Assembly (NCBI RefSeq): GCF_002196515.1
Contig: NZ_CP018835.1
Location: 2,356,001-2,420,000 of the forward strand
Source of the DNA: Vibrio gazogenes
GTDB lineage: Bacteria; Pseudomonadota; Gammaproteobacteria; Enterobacterales; Vibrionaceae
Length of the DNA stretch: 64,000 bases
Direction: 5' to 3'
Shown here: one piece after another, positions 9,121-19,694 of the stretch
How positions within the stretch are numbered: position 1 is the stretch's first letter
How the letters are laid out: each line of letters starts with the position of its first letter
Notes under the pieces: generated by a model
Databases searched by the model: none
What the model was told of the DNA's origin: nothing
What the model saw: only the letters and a program-made list of their open reading frames with translations
Translations under genes and position numbers: made by a program

Positions 9121-9145
9121 GAAAATGTTATAATATAACAATAAT
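9121..9145 (-). promoter_or_regulatory. Zur-box-like operator
   Basis: TGTTATAATATAACA at 9126-9140 is a perfect 15-bp dyad within GAAAATGTTATAATATAACAAT, nearly identical to the gammaproteobacterial Zur consensus (GAAATGTTATANTATAACATTTC). It lies 25 bp upstream of the DUF2607 start, where it would cover the promoter. It predicts repression of the leftward locus when zinc is sufficient. Confidence 0.88.
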
Positions 9146-9186
9146 CCACAGGCGCAAGTATTATTCGTATAGCGTTCAGCAATCAC

Positions 9187-9816
9187 TTAGAGTGGCATGA
9201 AGCAAACGCCTGTCCCCGCTAGTCCGCAATAACCATCTGGATTTTTTGCCAGATATTGCTGGTGGTAACTTTCCGCAAAGTAATAAGGCCCGGCAGAGAG
9301 GATTTCCGTGGTGATTTTCCCTTTCCCCTCACTATTGAGTGATTTTTGGTAGGTTTGTCGCGAATGTTCAGCGATTAAGCGTTGTTTATCATGATAAACA
9401 TAGATGACTGAACGGTACTGTGTACCGAGATCATTGCCCTGACGCATGCCTTGCGTTGGGTCGTGATTTTCCCAGAAGTAACCTAACAGTGTTTCCAGCG
9501 AGATTTGTTGTGGCTGATAAATGATTCGCACAACTTCGGCATGGCCGGTTTGACCGGTACAGACTTCTTCATAGGTTGGATTCGGTGTATATCCGCCCGA
9601 ATAACCGACCGAGGTCGAAATAACACCGGGAAGTTGCCAGAACAGTCTTTCCGCACCCCAGAAACAGCCCATCCCGAGCAATATTTTTTGTTGGCCTTTT
9701 TCTGGCTCGGCCGTAAGACGGGAGTGATTAACGAAATGACTGTCTTCTATTTCAAGGGGAGTGAAACGGCCTTTCAGCGCAGTTTCTTCTGTAACCATCT
9801 GTTGTTTGTCTGACAT
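9187..9816 (-). CDS. msrA: Peptide methionine-S-sulfoxide reductase (MsrA)
   Basis: Reduces the S epimer of methionine sulfoxide in proteins, using thioredoxin as reductant. In 209 aa it has catalytic GCFWG at residues 50-54 (Cys51), then [25 protein letters not shown] and [24 protein letters not shown]. The C-terminal GLAGTGVC region supplies recycling cysteines (Cys197 and Cys205). About 40 residues precede the core, as in E. coli MsrA. AAAGGT lies 8 bases before the ATG. It is probably a single-gene unit, divergent from tamA across a 450-bp gap. Confidence 0.96.
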   Translation of the reverse strand: MSDKQQMVTEETALKGRFTPLEIEDSHFVNHSRLTAEPEKGQQKILLGMGCFWGAERLFWQLPGVISTSVGYSGGYTPNPTYEEVCTGQTGHAEVVRIIYQPQQISLETLLGYFWENHDPTQGMRQGNDLGTQYRSVIYVYHDKQRLIAEHSRQTYQKSLNSEGKGKITTEILSAGPYYFAESYHQQYLAKNPDGYCGLAGTGVCFMPL

Positions 9817-10266
9817 GAGTTTACCTTTCTCTTCTCAGGTGAAGTATGAATACTGAACCTTGAGGTCACCGAGTGTATAAATGTAGTGCATTTTTGGTAA
9901 GGCGCGAACCTGATTATGGTTTTCTTGTCGTTAAAATGAGCAGAACATGATGATGTTATACTCAGTTGACTAAAAACTGTTAACTGTCTTCTATGTGACA
10001 AGTGATAGCGCCCTTTTCTGCGGGGGAAATTCTAGCGAATATATCCATATTTTAGGGTGATTGATTCCGCATATCTACTGGATAACGGTCAACAGTCAGC
10101 ATGGTCGGAGCATTGAATTGCAACAAACGATGTCAGAACCGCATCGCAAGTGACATGACAAAGTGTGTGAGATGACAAAATTTACGCAGCGCATACAGAC
10201 GAATGACCTATCTACGGTTAAGATACTGTTTTGACGCTTTATCCTGTGACGTTACATAACGCTTGT
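9817..10266. other. Gene-free region between msrA and tamA
   Basis: This 450-bp divergent intergenic region should hold promoters for msrA (leftward) and tamA (rightward). No convincing coding frame, RNA gene or long dyad was found. An open frame continuing upstream of tamA to a TTG at 10231 has no signal peptide and no ribosome site. Confidence 0.5.
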
Positions 10267-11985
10267 ATGAGACAATATTTTTCATTTTTTGGGCTACTGT
10301 TTGGGCTGTGTTTCTCAGCTGTATCTGCGGAACGTCAGATATCCCTTTCCATCGATGGGCTGGACGGCGATTTGTATGACAATGTCGAAGCCTATCTGTC
10401 ATCTATTTCTCCCAATGACTATGCCCCGAGTTTACGTTTTCAGGCCCATCTCGAAGACGATATATCGCAGGCGTTGCAGGCGCTTGGCTACTACCATCCG
10501 GTGATTCGGTTTGCATTTGATCAGGACGATGCCGAAATCACGGTCCATGTTGATCCCGGTCCGCCGACACGAATCGATGTCGTGGATATCCAACTCTTGG
10601 GCGATGCCCAGCAAGATGAGTATTTCCAGCGCGTTGTAAAAGCCAGTGCGCTGAAAAAGGGTGACATTCTCAATCACGCTGATTATACACAGCTCAAATC
10701 CCGGCTCCAGAGTCTGGCGTTAGAGCGCGGTTACTTTAATGCGAAGTTTGCCAAAAGTCGTTTAGAAATTTTGCAAGATGATAATCTGGCCCGGGTGATC
10801 TTGCACTTTGATAGTGGGCTTCGCTATCGTTTCGGCAAGACCACGATGGTCGGGAGCCAGATTGAACCGGAACGAGTCGCGTCGTTACAGACTTATCGAC
10901 CCGGAGACCCATATCTGGTGTCTAAAGTCGGTGAGTTTAATCAGCGTCTCGCGAGTACCGATTGGTTTTCTTCGGTGTTAGTCGAGCCGGATTTGAGTCA
11001 GTTGGATACACAGCAAGAACTACCGATGCATGTGACCTTGGCACCTGCTAGTCAAAATCAGATTGAAACGGGGGCCGGTTATTCGACAGACGTCGGGCCA
11101 ACGGTGTTACTGAAGTGGAATAAGCCTTGGATTAACGATAAAGGACATAGTTTTAGTAGCAGTTTCTCATTGTCAAATCCGGAACAGATCGTGACCGCGA
11201 GTTATAAAATACCCCTGGAAGATGTGTTGAATCAGTATTACGAGCTTCAGTACGGTTTGAAACGAGTCGATAAGCTGGATACGAAAAGCATTGAATCTAA
11301 CCTTTCAGTTGAACGGCATTGGCGGTTGTCGAATGGTTGGCACCGGACGCTATTCACGCGTTATCTGATCGAGAATTATGAGTTGGGAACGTTGGATGAC
11401 GTCGGCCAGTTCGTTTTGCCGGGGATTACATTTTCCCGGACTCGGATTCGTGGTAAGCGCTTGCTTACTTGGGGAGATAAAGAAACCCTGACATTAGAAT
11501 ACGGGAATAAGAACTTGTACTCAGAAACCGATATTTTGAGGATTCGAGCAGGGACGTCGTGGATACGGACTTATGAAGAACGTCACCGCGGATTATTTCG
11601 TGTGAGGGGCGGTGCCAATTTGGTGGATGATTTTAATCAGGTTTCGCCATCGCTAAGATTCTTTGCCGGGGGGGATAACAGTATTCGCGGTTATTCGTAT
11701 GAATCGATTTCACCGAGAGATGCAAAGGGTGCATTGAGCGGTGCAAAATATCTTGCGACAGCATCGCTGGAGTATCAATACAATCTCTCTGGTAACTGGT
11801 GGGCGGCCCTGTTTTACGATTATGGTGATGCATTCAATTCGACCCCGAACTGGAAACGAGGGACTGGCGTTGGCGTGCGGTGGGTTTCCCCGATAGGCCC
11901 GGTTCGTCTTGATTTTGCTTGGGGGCTGGATTCAACTCCGGGCGATGAATTCCATATTCACTTCACATTGGGGCCGGATTTATGA
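10267..11985 (+). CDS. tamA: Outer-membrane translocation and assembly module protein TamA
   Basis: An Omp85-family outer-membrane protein that works with TamB in envelope lipid or protein transport. The chosen ATG gives a clean signal peptide (MRQYFSFFGLLFGLCFSAVSA). Three POTRA domains follow (about residues 22-260), the first with ALGYY and the next with ALERGYFNAKF. A C-terminal 16-strand barrel begins near GAGYSTDVGPTVLLKWNKPW and contains the lid-lock motif region RFFAGGDNSIRGY and terminal strand motif GPVRLDFAW. 572 aa is normal. The stop overlaps the tamB start by 4 bases (ATGA), so the two are translationally coupled. Confidence 0.95.
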   Translation: MRQYFSFFGLLFGLCFSAVSAERQISLSIDGLDGDLYDNVEAYLSSISPNDYAPSLRFQAHLEDDISQALQALGYYHPVIRFAFDQDDAEITVHVDPGPPTRIDVVDIQLLGDAQQDEYFQRVVKASALKKGDILNHADYTQLKSRLQSLALERGYFNAKFAKSRLEILQDDNLARVILHFDSGLRYRFGKTTMVGSQIEPERVASLQTYRPGDPYLVSKVGEFNQRLASTDWFSSVLVEPDLSQLDTQQELPMHVTLAPASQNQIETGAGYSTDVGPTVLLKWNKPWINDKGHSFSSSFSLSNPEQIVTASYKIPLEDVLNQYYELQYGLKRVDKLDTKSIESNLSVERHWRLSNGWHRTLFTRYLIENYELGTLDDVGQFVLPGITFSRTRIRGKRLLTWGDKETLTLEYGNKNLYSETDILRIRAGTSWIRTYEERHRGLFRVRGGANLVDDFNQVSPSLRFFAGGDNSIRGYSYESISPRDAKGALSGAKYLATASLEYQYNLSGNWWAALFYDYGDAFNSTPNWKRGTGVGVRWVSPIGPVRLDFAWGLDSTPGDEFHIHFTLGPDL

Positions 11986-14900
11986 TTCGGTTTGCGTTAC
12001 GTACCAGTCAATGGGTGATCATTGCCATCGTATTGTTGCTTGCGGTATTGATTACCTTAACGGGGGTTTTACTTTATACGCCCGCAGGATTACATCTGGC
12101 CGTCTCCGGGGCTGAACGGTTTGTTCCCGGTTTGCAAATCAGCCGGGCGGAAGGCATCTTAGCCGGAAAGCTGGATTTGTATGATGTGGCATACCAAGAC
12201 TCTCAGACTCAGATGAAACTGCAACTGGAACACGTCGGATTATCAGTACGCAGTCGCTGTTTGTTTCAGCCTGCGTTGTGTCTTGATTCTTTGACGGCCC
12301 GCCATGTGCTGGTTTCAATCCCGGAAAATGGTGCATCTTCTGAGTCGGATCAGGATACGTCGCCCAAACAGCTCCTTAATCTGCCCATTCCACTTTCTGT
12401 GACTCATTTTTCTCTCGAAGATGTCACGCTGGATTTACCGCAAGTACGGCTTCAATGGCAGACATTAAAGGGTGGGGTATCGTGGTATCGAAGCCGACTG
12501 ACTCTGGATAAAGTGGCCTTACAGCAGACAAAGATCGATGTCGAATCGGCACCGGAAGCTCAACCGGCAGCAACCGAATCGTTGGCGACGTTTTCCTACC
12601 CGGCGGTGACATTACCCGACATATGGATTCCGCTGGATATCCGTGTGAATCAGTTCCGGCTCAAGGATATGCAGATTCGCAGTGGCAGTGATAGTGAGAG
12701 CAAGCGTGATATTGAGAAACTGCATTTATCCGCACAGGCATACCGCCACCGGATCCGGATCGAACATTTCGATGTCACAACACCGGAAATTGCAGCAGAT
12801 GGTCATGGTAACATGACGTTATCCGCAGGTTATCCACTGGATATCCACCTGAATTCTATACTGCATTTGCCGGAAATTGAGGGACAGCGTGTCACAGCCG
12901 CAGTGCGTGGCAGCCTAGCCAAAATGCAGCTCTCTGCCACATTGGCTGAACGGGTTCAGGGAAGTATTTCTGCCCAGCTTGAACCGCTTTCGGCCGGGTT
13001 GCCGTTCAACATCAAGATTAACGATCTTGCAGGACAGTGGCCTTTGTCGGGGGATGCACAATATCAGCTTGATCTTGGACATCTGAATCTTGAAGGACAA
13101 CTCAACCAATATCAGCTCGCCTTACAAGGATTGGTACACGGCAAAGCGATTCCCTCGACTCAGGTTGATGTTTCGGGTCAGGGAACACTCACTCAGCTTG
13201 AACTTTCGGCATTACAAATCAAAACACTCAACGGGGTGATTTCAGGGCAAAGTCAGTTGGCGTGGCAAAAAGCATTCACGTTGGGTTCACAGTTATCATT
13301 CCGGCAGATTGAACCTCAGGCTCAATGGCCTGACGTGTCGGGGAAATTAGATGGGCAGATCGATCTTAAGGCGTCGGTGTCCGGGACGAAATGGCAGCTC
13401 GATGTGACTCAACTTGAACTGAATGGGACGTTGCAACAATACCCTCTGCATGTGTCAGGGCCATTGACGGTCTCCGGTGGGACAGAAGGAAGTCAGATCC
13501 AAGCCATGACTCCGGCACTGGTTGTTGCTCATGGGAAAAATCAGCTTCGGGTCGAGGGGACTATCGATCAACGCTGGGATATGGATGTGCGCATAGCTGT
13601 CCCTGATTTGTCGAAAAGTTTGCCTGAGGGAAAAGGTAATATCCAAGGCGATATCCGTTTACGAGGAAACTTGCGTCACCCTGAAGCAGAGGTGTCTCTG
13701 ACCGGTACACAGATTCAGTGGCAAGATTTAATTCAAGCCAACAATGTTTCGTTACATGGCAAAATCAGTGATTTGAATCAGGTGCATGGGGACGTCGTCC
13801 TGACTTTGCAGCAGGGGCGTTATCAGCAGTATATCTTGAAAACCGTTACGTTAAGCGGGCGCGGTGGCTTATCTCAACACGTGGTGAATCTTGATGCGGA
13901 TACGTCGGAAGGGCGTGTGCAGCTTAAGATTACCGGAGCGACTGACCGTGAGTTTCATCGTTGGCAAGGGACACTCGACCGTGCCACGCTATCGCGAGAA
14001 AAGCATCAACTGACGCTTCAGTCGCCAGTGCAAATTGATTTGCTGCCATCAGAGCAACAATTGAGTATTCAGGCGCATTGTTGGCAGGATCAATCTTCTT
14101 CTTTGTGTCTTGATCAAGACATCACGATTCAACCATCGTCAGGCCAGCTTCATGTGTCATTGCATCAGCTTGATTTAGCTCGCTTAGCGTATTTGTTGCC
14201 AGAAGAAACAACATTGAAAGGACGCGTCGATGCCGAGGCGTTTCTGAAATGGGCTCAAGGAGAGGACCAACAGTTACCGCCTAAAGCTGAGCTAACCGTG
14301 CTTGTTGAACAAGGTCAGTTACAGCAGCAGATTGCCATGAAGCCTTTGGTCGTGGCATGGCAGCAGATGAAGTTTCAAATGGATCTCAAAGACAACCATC
14401 TTGCTGCGACCGGCCAGATTGATCTGGCCGAGCATGGTGCGCTTGATTTGGCGGTCAAGATTCCCGATATCAAGCAGCAACAAAAACAGATGACGGCAAA
14501 TATCGATATCAATCGGTTGGATCTGAGCCTGATGCAATCCTTGTTAGGGGATTACAGTGAGTTTGATTCTATTGCTGATGGACACCTGAAAGTACATGGC
14601 GATTTGTTACATCCTCAGATCACGGGAAAACTGGCTGTCAGCCAAATTCAGTTGCAAGGGGAAGTGACACCTGTCGATATTCAGCAGGGGAATATCGACA
14701 TTCAGTTTGAAGGGTATCAGGCCCAGCTTGCAGCGTTGGTCAAGACCCCCGAGGGTGAGTTACATCTCTCAGGGGATGCAGACTGGACAAGGCTCGACGA
14801 CTGGGCGGTTCATTCCCGATTATATGCTGACGGAGTGGATATCGATTTTCCTCCTTATGTAGCGCTGAAGGCAATCCCGGATATGACGCTGACACTGACT

Positions 14901-15758
14901 CCGGACGTTGCGCGAGTTGAAGGCTCGATTGAGTTACCAGAAGGGAAGATTACCGTTGATAAACTACCGGACAGTGCGGTTAAGGTCTCTCCCGATCAGG
15001 TCATTATCCAAGATTCTCAAACCGTGAAGCAGACGCAATCCTTGCCGTTTAATCTGGAAAGTAAAGTGACGGTGAAGATTGGTTCTGGGGTTCGGCTGTC
15101 AGCCTTCGGACTGGATGGGAAACTGCAAGGTGAACTGAGAATTTCACAGCGAGACAATACCCCATTTATGACCGGAGAAGTCAATATTCTGAACGGGACA
15201 TACCGTTCACTGGGACAAGATTTGGTCATTCAACAGGGCAAAGTGATTCTCAATGGGCCGATCAGTCAGCCTTATGTGTCGATTACCGCGATTCGTAACC
15301 CGAATAATATTGCCGATAATGTCACGGCAGGGATCAAAGTGAACGGACCGGCAGATAATCCATCCGTGTCAGTCTTTTCGGAGCCAACCATGGCGCAGGC
15401 GAATGCGCTCTCTTACTTAATTCGTGGACAAAACCTCGATGCAGAGTCGAATAATGGCGCGTTGACGACGAGCCTGATTGGATTGAGTCTCGCCCAGAGC
15501 GGGAAGTTAGTCGGAGAGATCGGGCAGGCATTTGGTGTTCAGGATCTCCAGTTAGATACATCCGGTTCGGGAGAACAGTCTCAGGTTACGGTCAGTGGTT
15601 ATATTCTACCGGGATTGCAAGTGAAATATGGGGTTGGTATTTTTAACTCTGTTGGTGAGTTCACGGTACGTTATCGCCTGATGAGTGACTTGTATATTGA
15701 AGCGATCTCCGGGCTGACGAGTACTATGAATGTCTTGTATCAGTTTGAGTTTAATTAA
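11982..15758 (+). CDS. tamB: Translocation and assembly module protein TamB
   Basis: A 1258-aa AsmA-like protein spanning the periplasm between an N-terminal inner-membrane helix (about residues 12-33, IAIVLLLAVLITLTGVLLY) and TamA in the outer membrane. The long body is repetitive beta-strand sequence forming the lipid-conducting groove. The last ~350 residues are the DUF490/TamB domain, with GEVNILNGTYRSLGQDLVI, NADNPSVSVFS-like and ALSYLIRGQ segments and a C-terminal beta signal ending in F. Length agrees with E. coli TamB (1259 aa). The ATGA overlap with tamA confirms the pair. Confidence 0.95.
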   Translation: MIRFALRTSQWVIIAIVLLLAVLITLTGVLLYTPAGLHLAVSGAERFVPGLQISRAEGILAGKLDLYDVAYQDSQTQMKLQLEHVGLSVRSRCLFQPALCLDSLTARHVLVSIPENGASSESDQDTSPKQLLNLPIPLSVTHFSLEDVTLDLPQVRLQWQTLKGGVSWYRSRLTLDKVALQQTKIDVESAPEAQPAATESLATFSYPAVTLPDIWIPLDIRVNQFRLKDMQIRSGSDSESKRDIEKLHLSAQAYRHRIRIEHFDVTTPEIAADGHGNMTLSAGYPLDIHLNSILHLPEIEGQRVTAAVRGSLAKMQLSATLAERVQGSISAQLEPLSAGLPFNIKINDLAGQWPLSGDAQYQLDLGHLNLEGQLNQYQLALQGLVHGKAIPSTQVDVSGQGTLTQLELSALQIKTLNGVISGQSQLAWQKAFTLGSQLSFRQIEPQAQWPDVSGKLDGQIDLKASVSGTKWQLDVTQLELNGTLQQYPLHVSGPLTVSGGTEGSQIQAMTPALVVAHGKNQLRVEGTIDQRWDMDVRIAVPDLSKSLPEGKGNIQGDIRLRGNLRHPEAEVSLTGTQIQWQDLIQANNVSLHGKISDLNQVHGDVVLTLQQGRYQQYILKTVTLSGRGGLSQHVVNLDADTSEGRVQLKITGATDREFHRWQGTLDRATLSREKHQLTLQSPVQIDLLPSEQQLSIQAHCWQDQSSSLCLDQDITIQPSSGQLHVSLHQLDLARLAYLLPEETTLKGRVDAEAFLKWAQGEDQQLPPKAELTVLVEQGQLQQQIAMKPLVVAWQQMKFQMDLKDNHLAATGQIDLAEHGALDLAVKIPDIKQQQKQMTANIDINRLDLSLMQSLLGDYSEFDSIADGHLKVHGDLLHPQITGKLAVSQIQLQGEVTPVDIQQGNIDIQFEGYQAQLAALVKTPEGELHLSGDADWTRLDDWAVHSRLYADGVDIDFPPYVALKAIPDMTLTLTPDVARVEGSIELPEGKITVDKLPDSAVKVSPDQVIIQDSQTVKQTQSLPFNLESKVTVKIGSGVRLSAFGLDGKLQGELRISQRDNTPFMTGEVNILNGTYRSLGQDLVIQQGKVILNGPISQPYVSITAIRNPNNIADNVTAGIKVNGPADNPSVSVFSEPTMAQANALSYLIRGQNLDAESNNGALTTSLIGLSLAQSGKLVGEIGQAFGVQDLQLDTSGSGEQSQVTVSGYILPGLQVKYGVGIFNSVGEFTVRYRLMSDLYIEAISGLTSTMNVLYQFEFN

Positions 15759-15908
15759 AGACAGCGCGATGACTTGATGTCATCCATCAACTTTCATCGT
15801 GAAAGGTAGCCATGTTGCATGATTTCTGTGGCGAGAGCGTCTATGTTTAGAAATGTCGCGGTGAAAGGATTCAAATAAACGTGATGAGAGAATAAACAAG
15901 GAGTGTTT

Positions 15909-16259
15909 ATGCAGCAGCATTTAGTGTTTGTCTACGGGACGTTGCGTGATGGAGAATATAATCATTGGTATCTGGGTGAAAGTCCGATGCTGGGATATTA
16001 CGAAACGCCACCGGAATTTTCCTTATATGATCTCGGGCCTTATCCGGGGTTAATAGAAGGCCATCAGTCGGTTATGGGCGAGATCTATGTCGTGGATGAT
16101 CAAACTTTGTTCCGTTTGGATGAGTTGGAAAATGTTCCCGTTGAATACCGTCGTGAGCAGATTGAAACGCCCTTTGGGATGGCTTGGATCTATTTTTATC
16201 AGGATGTCTCTAAGTTAAGTCAGGCAATTGCATCCGGAGACTGGTGTCAGCGGATCTGA
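15909..16259 (+). CDS. ytfP: Gamma-glutamylcyclotransferase-like protein YtfP
   Basis: A 116-aa protein of the GGCT/AIG2-like fold. It shows FVYGTLRDGEYNH, matching the YGTLR substrate-loop signature, and YVVDDQTLFRLDELEN, with the conserved acidic Glu-Asn of the domain. AAGGAG lies 6 bases before the ATG at 15909; the in-frame GTG at 15903 overlaps this site and is unlikely. The gene order tamA-tamB-ytfP is the same as in E. coli. The actual substrate is not established for this family. Confidence 0.9.
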   Translation: MQQHLVFVYGTLRDGEYNHWYLGESPMLGYYETPPEFSLYDLGPYPGLIEGHQSVMGEIYVVDDQTLFRLDELENVPVEYRREQIETPFGMAWIYFYQDVSKLSQAIASGDWCQRI

Positions 16260-16298
16260 GTTCATTGCGCAATCAGCTTCTATCTTCATATAAAGAAA

Positions 16299-16322
16299 AA
16301 GGAGAGATAAAAATCTCTCCTT
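16299..16322 (-). terminator. Terminator of ppa
   Basis: AAGGAGAGAT, four-base loop, ATCTCTCCTT forms a 10-bp perfect stem. On the minus strand it is followed by TTTTTC, giving an intrinsic terminator 24 bases past the ppa stop. It may also stop ytfP transcription in the other direction, with a weaker tail. Confidence 0.8.
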
Positions 16323-16345
16323 ATGCTTCTCAGTCAACAGACGAA

Positions 16346-16876
16346 TTATTTGTTTTGTGCGCGCTCATAAGAGGATTGGATTTCTGCACGAGCTGATGCG
16401 GCATCTTCCCAGCCATCAACTTTCACCCATTTGCCTGATTCAAGCTCTTTGTAGCGCTCGAAGAAATGTTTGATTTGTGCTTTCAGCAGCTCAGGCAGAT
16501 CATTGACATCCTGAACATGGTCATATTCTTTAGTCAGTTTTGAGTGTGGTACAGCAACAACTTTTGCATCTTCACCAGATTCATCTGTCATTTTCAGCAC
16601 ACCGACAGGGCGACAACGAATAACTGCACCAGGAACCAGCGGATAAGGTGTCGGGACCAGCACGTCAACCGGATCACCATCCAAAGAAAGCGTATTGTTT
16701 ACATAACCGTAGTTACATGGGTAGAACATCGGTGTAGACATAAAGCGGTCTACAAATACAGCACCAGACTCTTTGTCTACTTCATATTTGATTGGATCAG
16801 CATTTGCCGGGATTTCAATGACGACATAGATATCATCAGGCAGAGACTTACCTGCTGGTACGTTATTCAAACTCAT
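16346..16876 (-). CDS. ppa: Inorganic pyrophosphatase
   Basis: Soluble family I pyrophosphatase, which hydrolyses PPi to drive biosynthetic reactions. At 176 aa it matches E. coli Ppa. The active-site signature DGDPVDVLV is present, with [27 protein letters not shown] and FYPCNYGYV upstream and [20 protein letters not shown] downstream, containing the metal-binding acidic residues. A GGAAT ribosome site precedes the ATG. Single gene, leftward. Confidence 0.97.
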   Translation of the reverse strand: MSLNNVPAGKSLPDDIYVVIEIPANADPIKYEVDKESGAVFVDRFMSTPMFYPCNYGYVNNTLSLDGDPVDVLVPTPYPLVPGAVIRCRPVGVLKMTDESGEDAKVVAVPHSKLTKEYDHVQDVNDLPELLKAQIKHFFERYKELESGKWVKVDGWEDAASARAEIQSSYERAQNK

Positions 16877-16980
16877 GAATGTATTCCTTACTGTTTAGCG
16901 GACGTTTTTGAAGGGCCTATTATTATTCACTTCACCGTTGAACGCAAAAAGTGTTGATCACTGAATCGTGACGGGCCAAG

Positions 16981-17000
16981 AAAAAGCGCCCGGAGGCGCT
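16981..17000 (-). terminator. Terminator of fbp
   Basis: AGCGCC-CGGA-GGCGCT forms a GC-rich stem followed on the minus strand by five T residues, 11 bases past the fbp stop. Confidence 0.8.
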
Positions 17001-17011
17001 GATGATGAGAT

Positions 17012-18025
17012 TTAATCGTCTTGATGGGCTTCCAGAAATGCTTGGAGTTTGGTGACCATGTTCTTGGAACCGACAAAAAACGGTACACGCTGATGTAGCT
17101 CTTGCGGGTTCAGGTCTAGAATCCGTTTCATGCCATCGGTGGCAATACCACCGGCTTGCTCCATCAGGAATGCCATAGGATTACATTCGTACAGTAGGCG
17201 GAGTTTACCTTGTGGGTGACTGAGTGTACTTGGATACAGGTAAATGCCACCTTTGAGGAGGTTACGGTGAAAATCCGCAACCAGCGATCCGATATAGCGT
17301 GACGTGTAAGGACGGTTATCTTCCGGTACGTTTTCCTGACAGTGTTTAATGTATTTTTTTACACCGGTCGGGAAACGAATGTAATTCCCTTCGTTAATCG
17401 AATAGATTCTGCCATCTTCCGGAATCATCATATTCTCATGGGAGAGACAGAAGGTGCCTAATGACGGATCGTAAGTAAACCCATTGACGCCATTGCCGGT
17501 GGTGTATACCAGCATTGTCGAAGAACCATAAATGACGTATCCGGCTGCGACCTGTTTATGACCCGGTTGCAGAAAGTCTTCCGCTGTCGGGGTGGTACCA
17601 ATCGGAGAGACACGGTGGTAAATCGAGAAAATGGTTCCGACCGACACATTCACATCAATATTGGTTGAGCCGTCAAGCGGGTCCATCAACACGACATACT
17701 TAGCATTCTTATTCAATTCTTTATTAAATATGATTGCTTCGTCTTCTTCTTCACTGGCGACACCGCAGACCTGATCTCTGGCTTCAAGCGCTGCTTTAAA
17801 CTTCTCATTGGCGTAAACGTCGAGTTTTTGCTGATCTTCGCCCTGAATGTTTTCCGTACCGACAGCGCCGGTAATATCGACGAGTCCCGCTTTATTGATT
17901 TCACGGTTTACGATTTTTGCTGCCAAACGTATCGAAGCAAGTAGGGAAGAGAGCTCTCCGCTTGCATGAGGAAAATCGGTCTGTTTCTCAACAATGAATT
18001 CTCCTAAGGTTCTCATTTCTGACAT
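17012..18025 (-). CDS. fbp: Fructose-1,6-bisphosphatase class I
   Basis: Gluconeogenic hydrolysis of fructose 1,6-bisphosphate to fructose 6-phosphate. In 337 aa the metal-binding [12 protein letters not shown] motif and the upstream EEEDE acidic stretch are present, as are [33 protein letters not shown] and [21 protein letters not shown]. The start at 18025 ([10 protein letters not shown]) is 10 residues inside the longest frame and has AAGGAAATAAC before it. Standard length and no missing residues. It runs divergently from mpl, as in other Vibrio and E. coli. Confidence 0.97.
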   Translation of the reverse strand: MSEMRTLGEFIVEKQTDFPHASGELSSLLASIRLAAKIVNREINKAGLVDITGAVGTENIQGEDQQKLDVYANEKFKAALEARDQVCGVASEEEDEAIIFNKELNKNAKYVVLMDPLDGSTNIDVNVSVGTIFSIYHRVSPIGTTPTAEDFLQPGHKQVAAGYVIYGSSTMLVYTTGNGVNGFTYDPSLGTFCLSHENMMIPEDGRIYSINEGNYIRFPTGVKKYIKHCQENVPEDNRPYTSRYIGSLVADFHRNLLKGGIYLYPSTLSHPQGKLRLLYECNPMAFLMEQAGGIATDGMKRILDLNPQELHQRVPFFVGSKNMVTKLQAFLEAHQDD

Positions 18026-18329
18026 GTTATTTCCTTGAAAAGCAATCATGAACACTTACCATTCGTCTGAAAGACAGCAAATTGGCATTATGCAAATGGG
18101 CGATGGATGCCCTTTAAATAAGATTCTATGATCCAGATCTTATTTAAGGTAATAAAGTAACTGACTCAGATCCCATTTTTCATACAAGATAACGACAAGC
18201 GTGAATCCTGGCAGGCTGAGAGTAAAATCTCTGTCGGATTGTCGATTTCCGACTCGCTTTTATGATGTGAATCATGATAATGAAGGTCAGTAAGATGAGC
18301 GAAAATCAGAACAGAGGACTGAGAGATTC
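18026..18329. other. Divergent promoter region between fbp and mpl
   Basis: About 300 bp without a gene. It should contain both promoters. One weak CRP-like half-dyad (TGTGAATCATGAT near 18267) is visible but is too imperfect to call. Nothing else stands out. Confidence 0.4.
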
Positions 18330-19694
18330 ATGCACATACATATACTCGGAATTTGTGGCACATTTATGGGTGGCGTTGCGACGCTGGCTCGCCAGATGGG
18401 ACACCGGGTCACCGGTTCCGATGCCAATGTTTATCCACCAATGAGCACGTTGCTGGAATCTCAAGATATTGAAATTATAGAGGGTTTTGACGTTGAGCAA
18501 CTCAATCCTCGGCCGGACTTAGTGGTGATCGGTAATGCACTGAGTCGGGGTAACCCTTGTGTCGAGTATGTCCTCAATCATCGTCTGCCCTACACATCCG
18601 GACCACAGTGGTTGAGTGAGTTTTTGCTGCGGGAACGATGGGTACTGGCGGTGGCCGGAACACATGGTAAAACCACAACTGCCAGTATGTTGAGCTGGAT
18701 ACTGGAATATTGTGGCTATCAGCCCGGTTTTCTGGTCGGTGGTGTGCTCGGTAACTTCGGCATTTCTGCCAGATTGGGTGAAAGTGACTTTTTTGTCGTT
18801 GAAGCCGATGAATATGACAGTGCTTTTTTCGATAAGCGATCTAAGTTTGTTCACTACCATCCGAATACGCTGATCCTGAACAATTTAGAGTTCGATCATG
18901 CTGATATCTTTGACGATCTTGAGGCAATTAAGAAACAATTTCATCATTTGGTTCGGACGGTTCCCGGCATTGGTCGTATCCTTTCTCCCCAAAATGATGC
19001 TGCTTTAAATGATGTTTTGGCACAGGGTTGCTGGAGCGAGCAAGAACTTTGCGGTGAGAATGCAAACTGGAATGCAACGAAATTAGAAAAAGATGGATCT
19101 TCATTCCATATTTTATTGAATGGGGAGACAGTTGGCACCGTGTCATGGGATTTGATCGGGGATCATAATGTGCATAACGCCATCATGGCTGTTGCAGCTG
19201 CCCGTCATGTCGGTGTCGTTCCGGAGATGGCTTGTGAAGCGTTGGGGCAATTTATTAACACCAAACGTCGTCTGGAACTGCGTGGTGAGGTACATGGTGT
19301 GACGGTTTATGATGATTTTGCTCATCATCCGACAGCCATCCAACAAACCTTAGCAGGGCTACGAGCAAAAGTTGGTTCACAACGGATTATCGCGGTATTG
19401 GAACCTCGCTCGGCAACCATGAAAATGGGCGTGCATAAGCAGGTTCTGGCCGATGCCTTGGCTCAGGCTGATATGGTATTCCTTTACCAGCCGGAAGAAC
19501 TGACATGGCCGGTTGCTGATGTGGTGGCACAATGTCACCAGCCGGGCTATGTGGCCGATGAGATTGATGCTTTAGTGCAACAAGTGGTTCAGGTTGCGCA
19601 TCCCGGAGATTCGATTCTGGTGATGAGCAATGGTGGTTTCGGCGGGATTCATGACAAACTGCTGTTGCAGTTGGAGAGAGGCTATCATGCGTGA
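18330..19694 (+). CDS. mpl: UDP-N-acetylmuramate:L-alanyl-gamma-D-glutamyl-meso-diaminopimelate ligase
   Basis: Recycles murein tripeptide by ligating it to UDP-MurNAc with ATP. In 454 aa the Mur-ligase layout is complete: N-terminal Rossmann domain ([14 protein letters not shown]), ATP-binding [12 protein letters not shown], central [30 protein letters not shown], and C-terminal [11 protein letters not shown] and [11 protein letters not shown]. Length and motifs separate it from MurC (about 480 aa). It overlaps ubiX by 8 bases. Confidence 0.96.
   Translation: MHIHILGICGTFMGGVATLARQMGHRVTGSDANVYPPMSTLLESQDIEIIEGFDVEQLNPRPDLVVIGNALSRGNPCVEYVLNHRLPYTSGPQWLSEFLLRERWVLAVAGTHGKTTTASMLSWILEYCGYQPGFLVGGVLGNFGISARLGESDFFVVEADEYDSAFFDKRSKFVHYHPNTLILNNLEFDHADIFDDLEAIKKQFHHLVRTVPGIGRILSPQNDAALNDVLAQGCWSEQELCGENANWNATKLEKDGSSFHILLNGETVGTVSWDLIGDHNVHNAIMAVAAARHVGVVPEMACEALGQFINTKRRLELRGEVHGVTVYDDFAHHPTAIQQTLAGLRAKVGSQRIIAVLEPRSATMKMGVHKQVLADALAQADMVFLYQPEELTWPVADVVAQCHQPGYVADEIDALVQQVVQVAHPGDSILVMSNGGFGGIHDKLLLQLERGYHA

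Noticed and set aside
9102-9182. N-terminal extension of the DUF2607 gene
   Set aside because: It would place the Zur operator inside the coding region and adds sequence with no family support.
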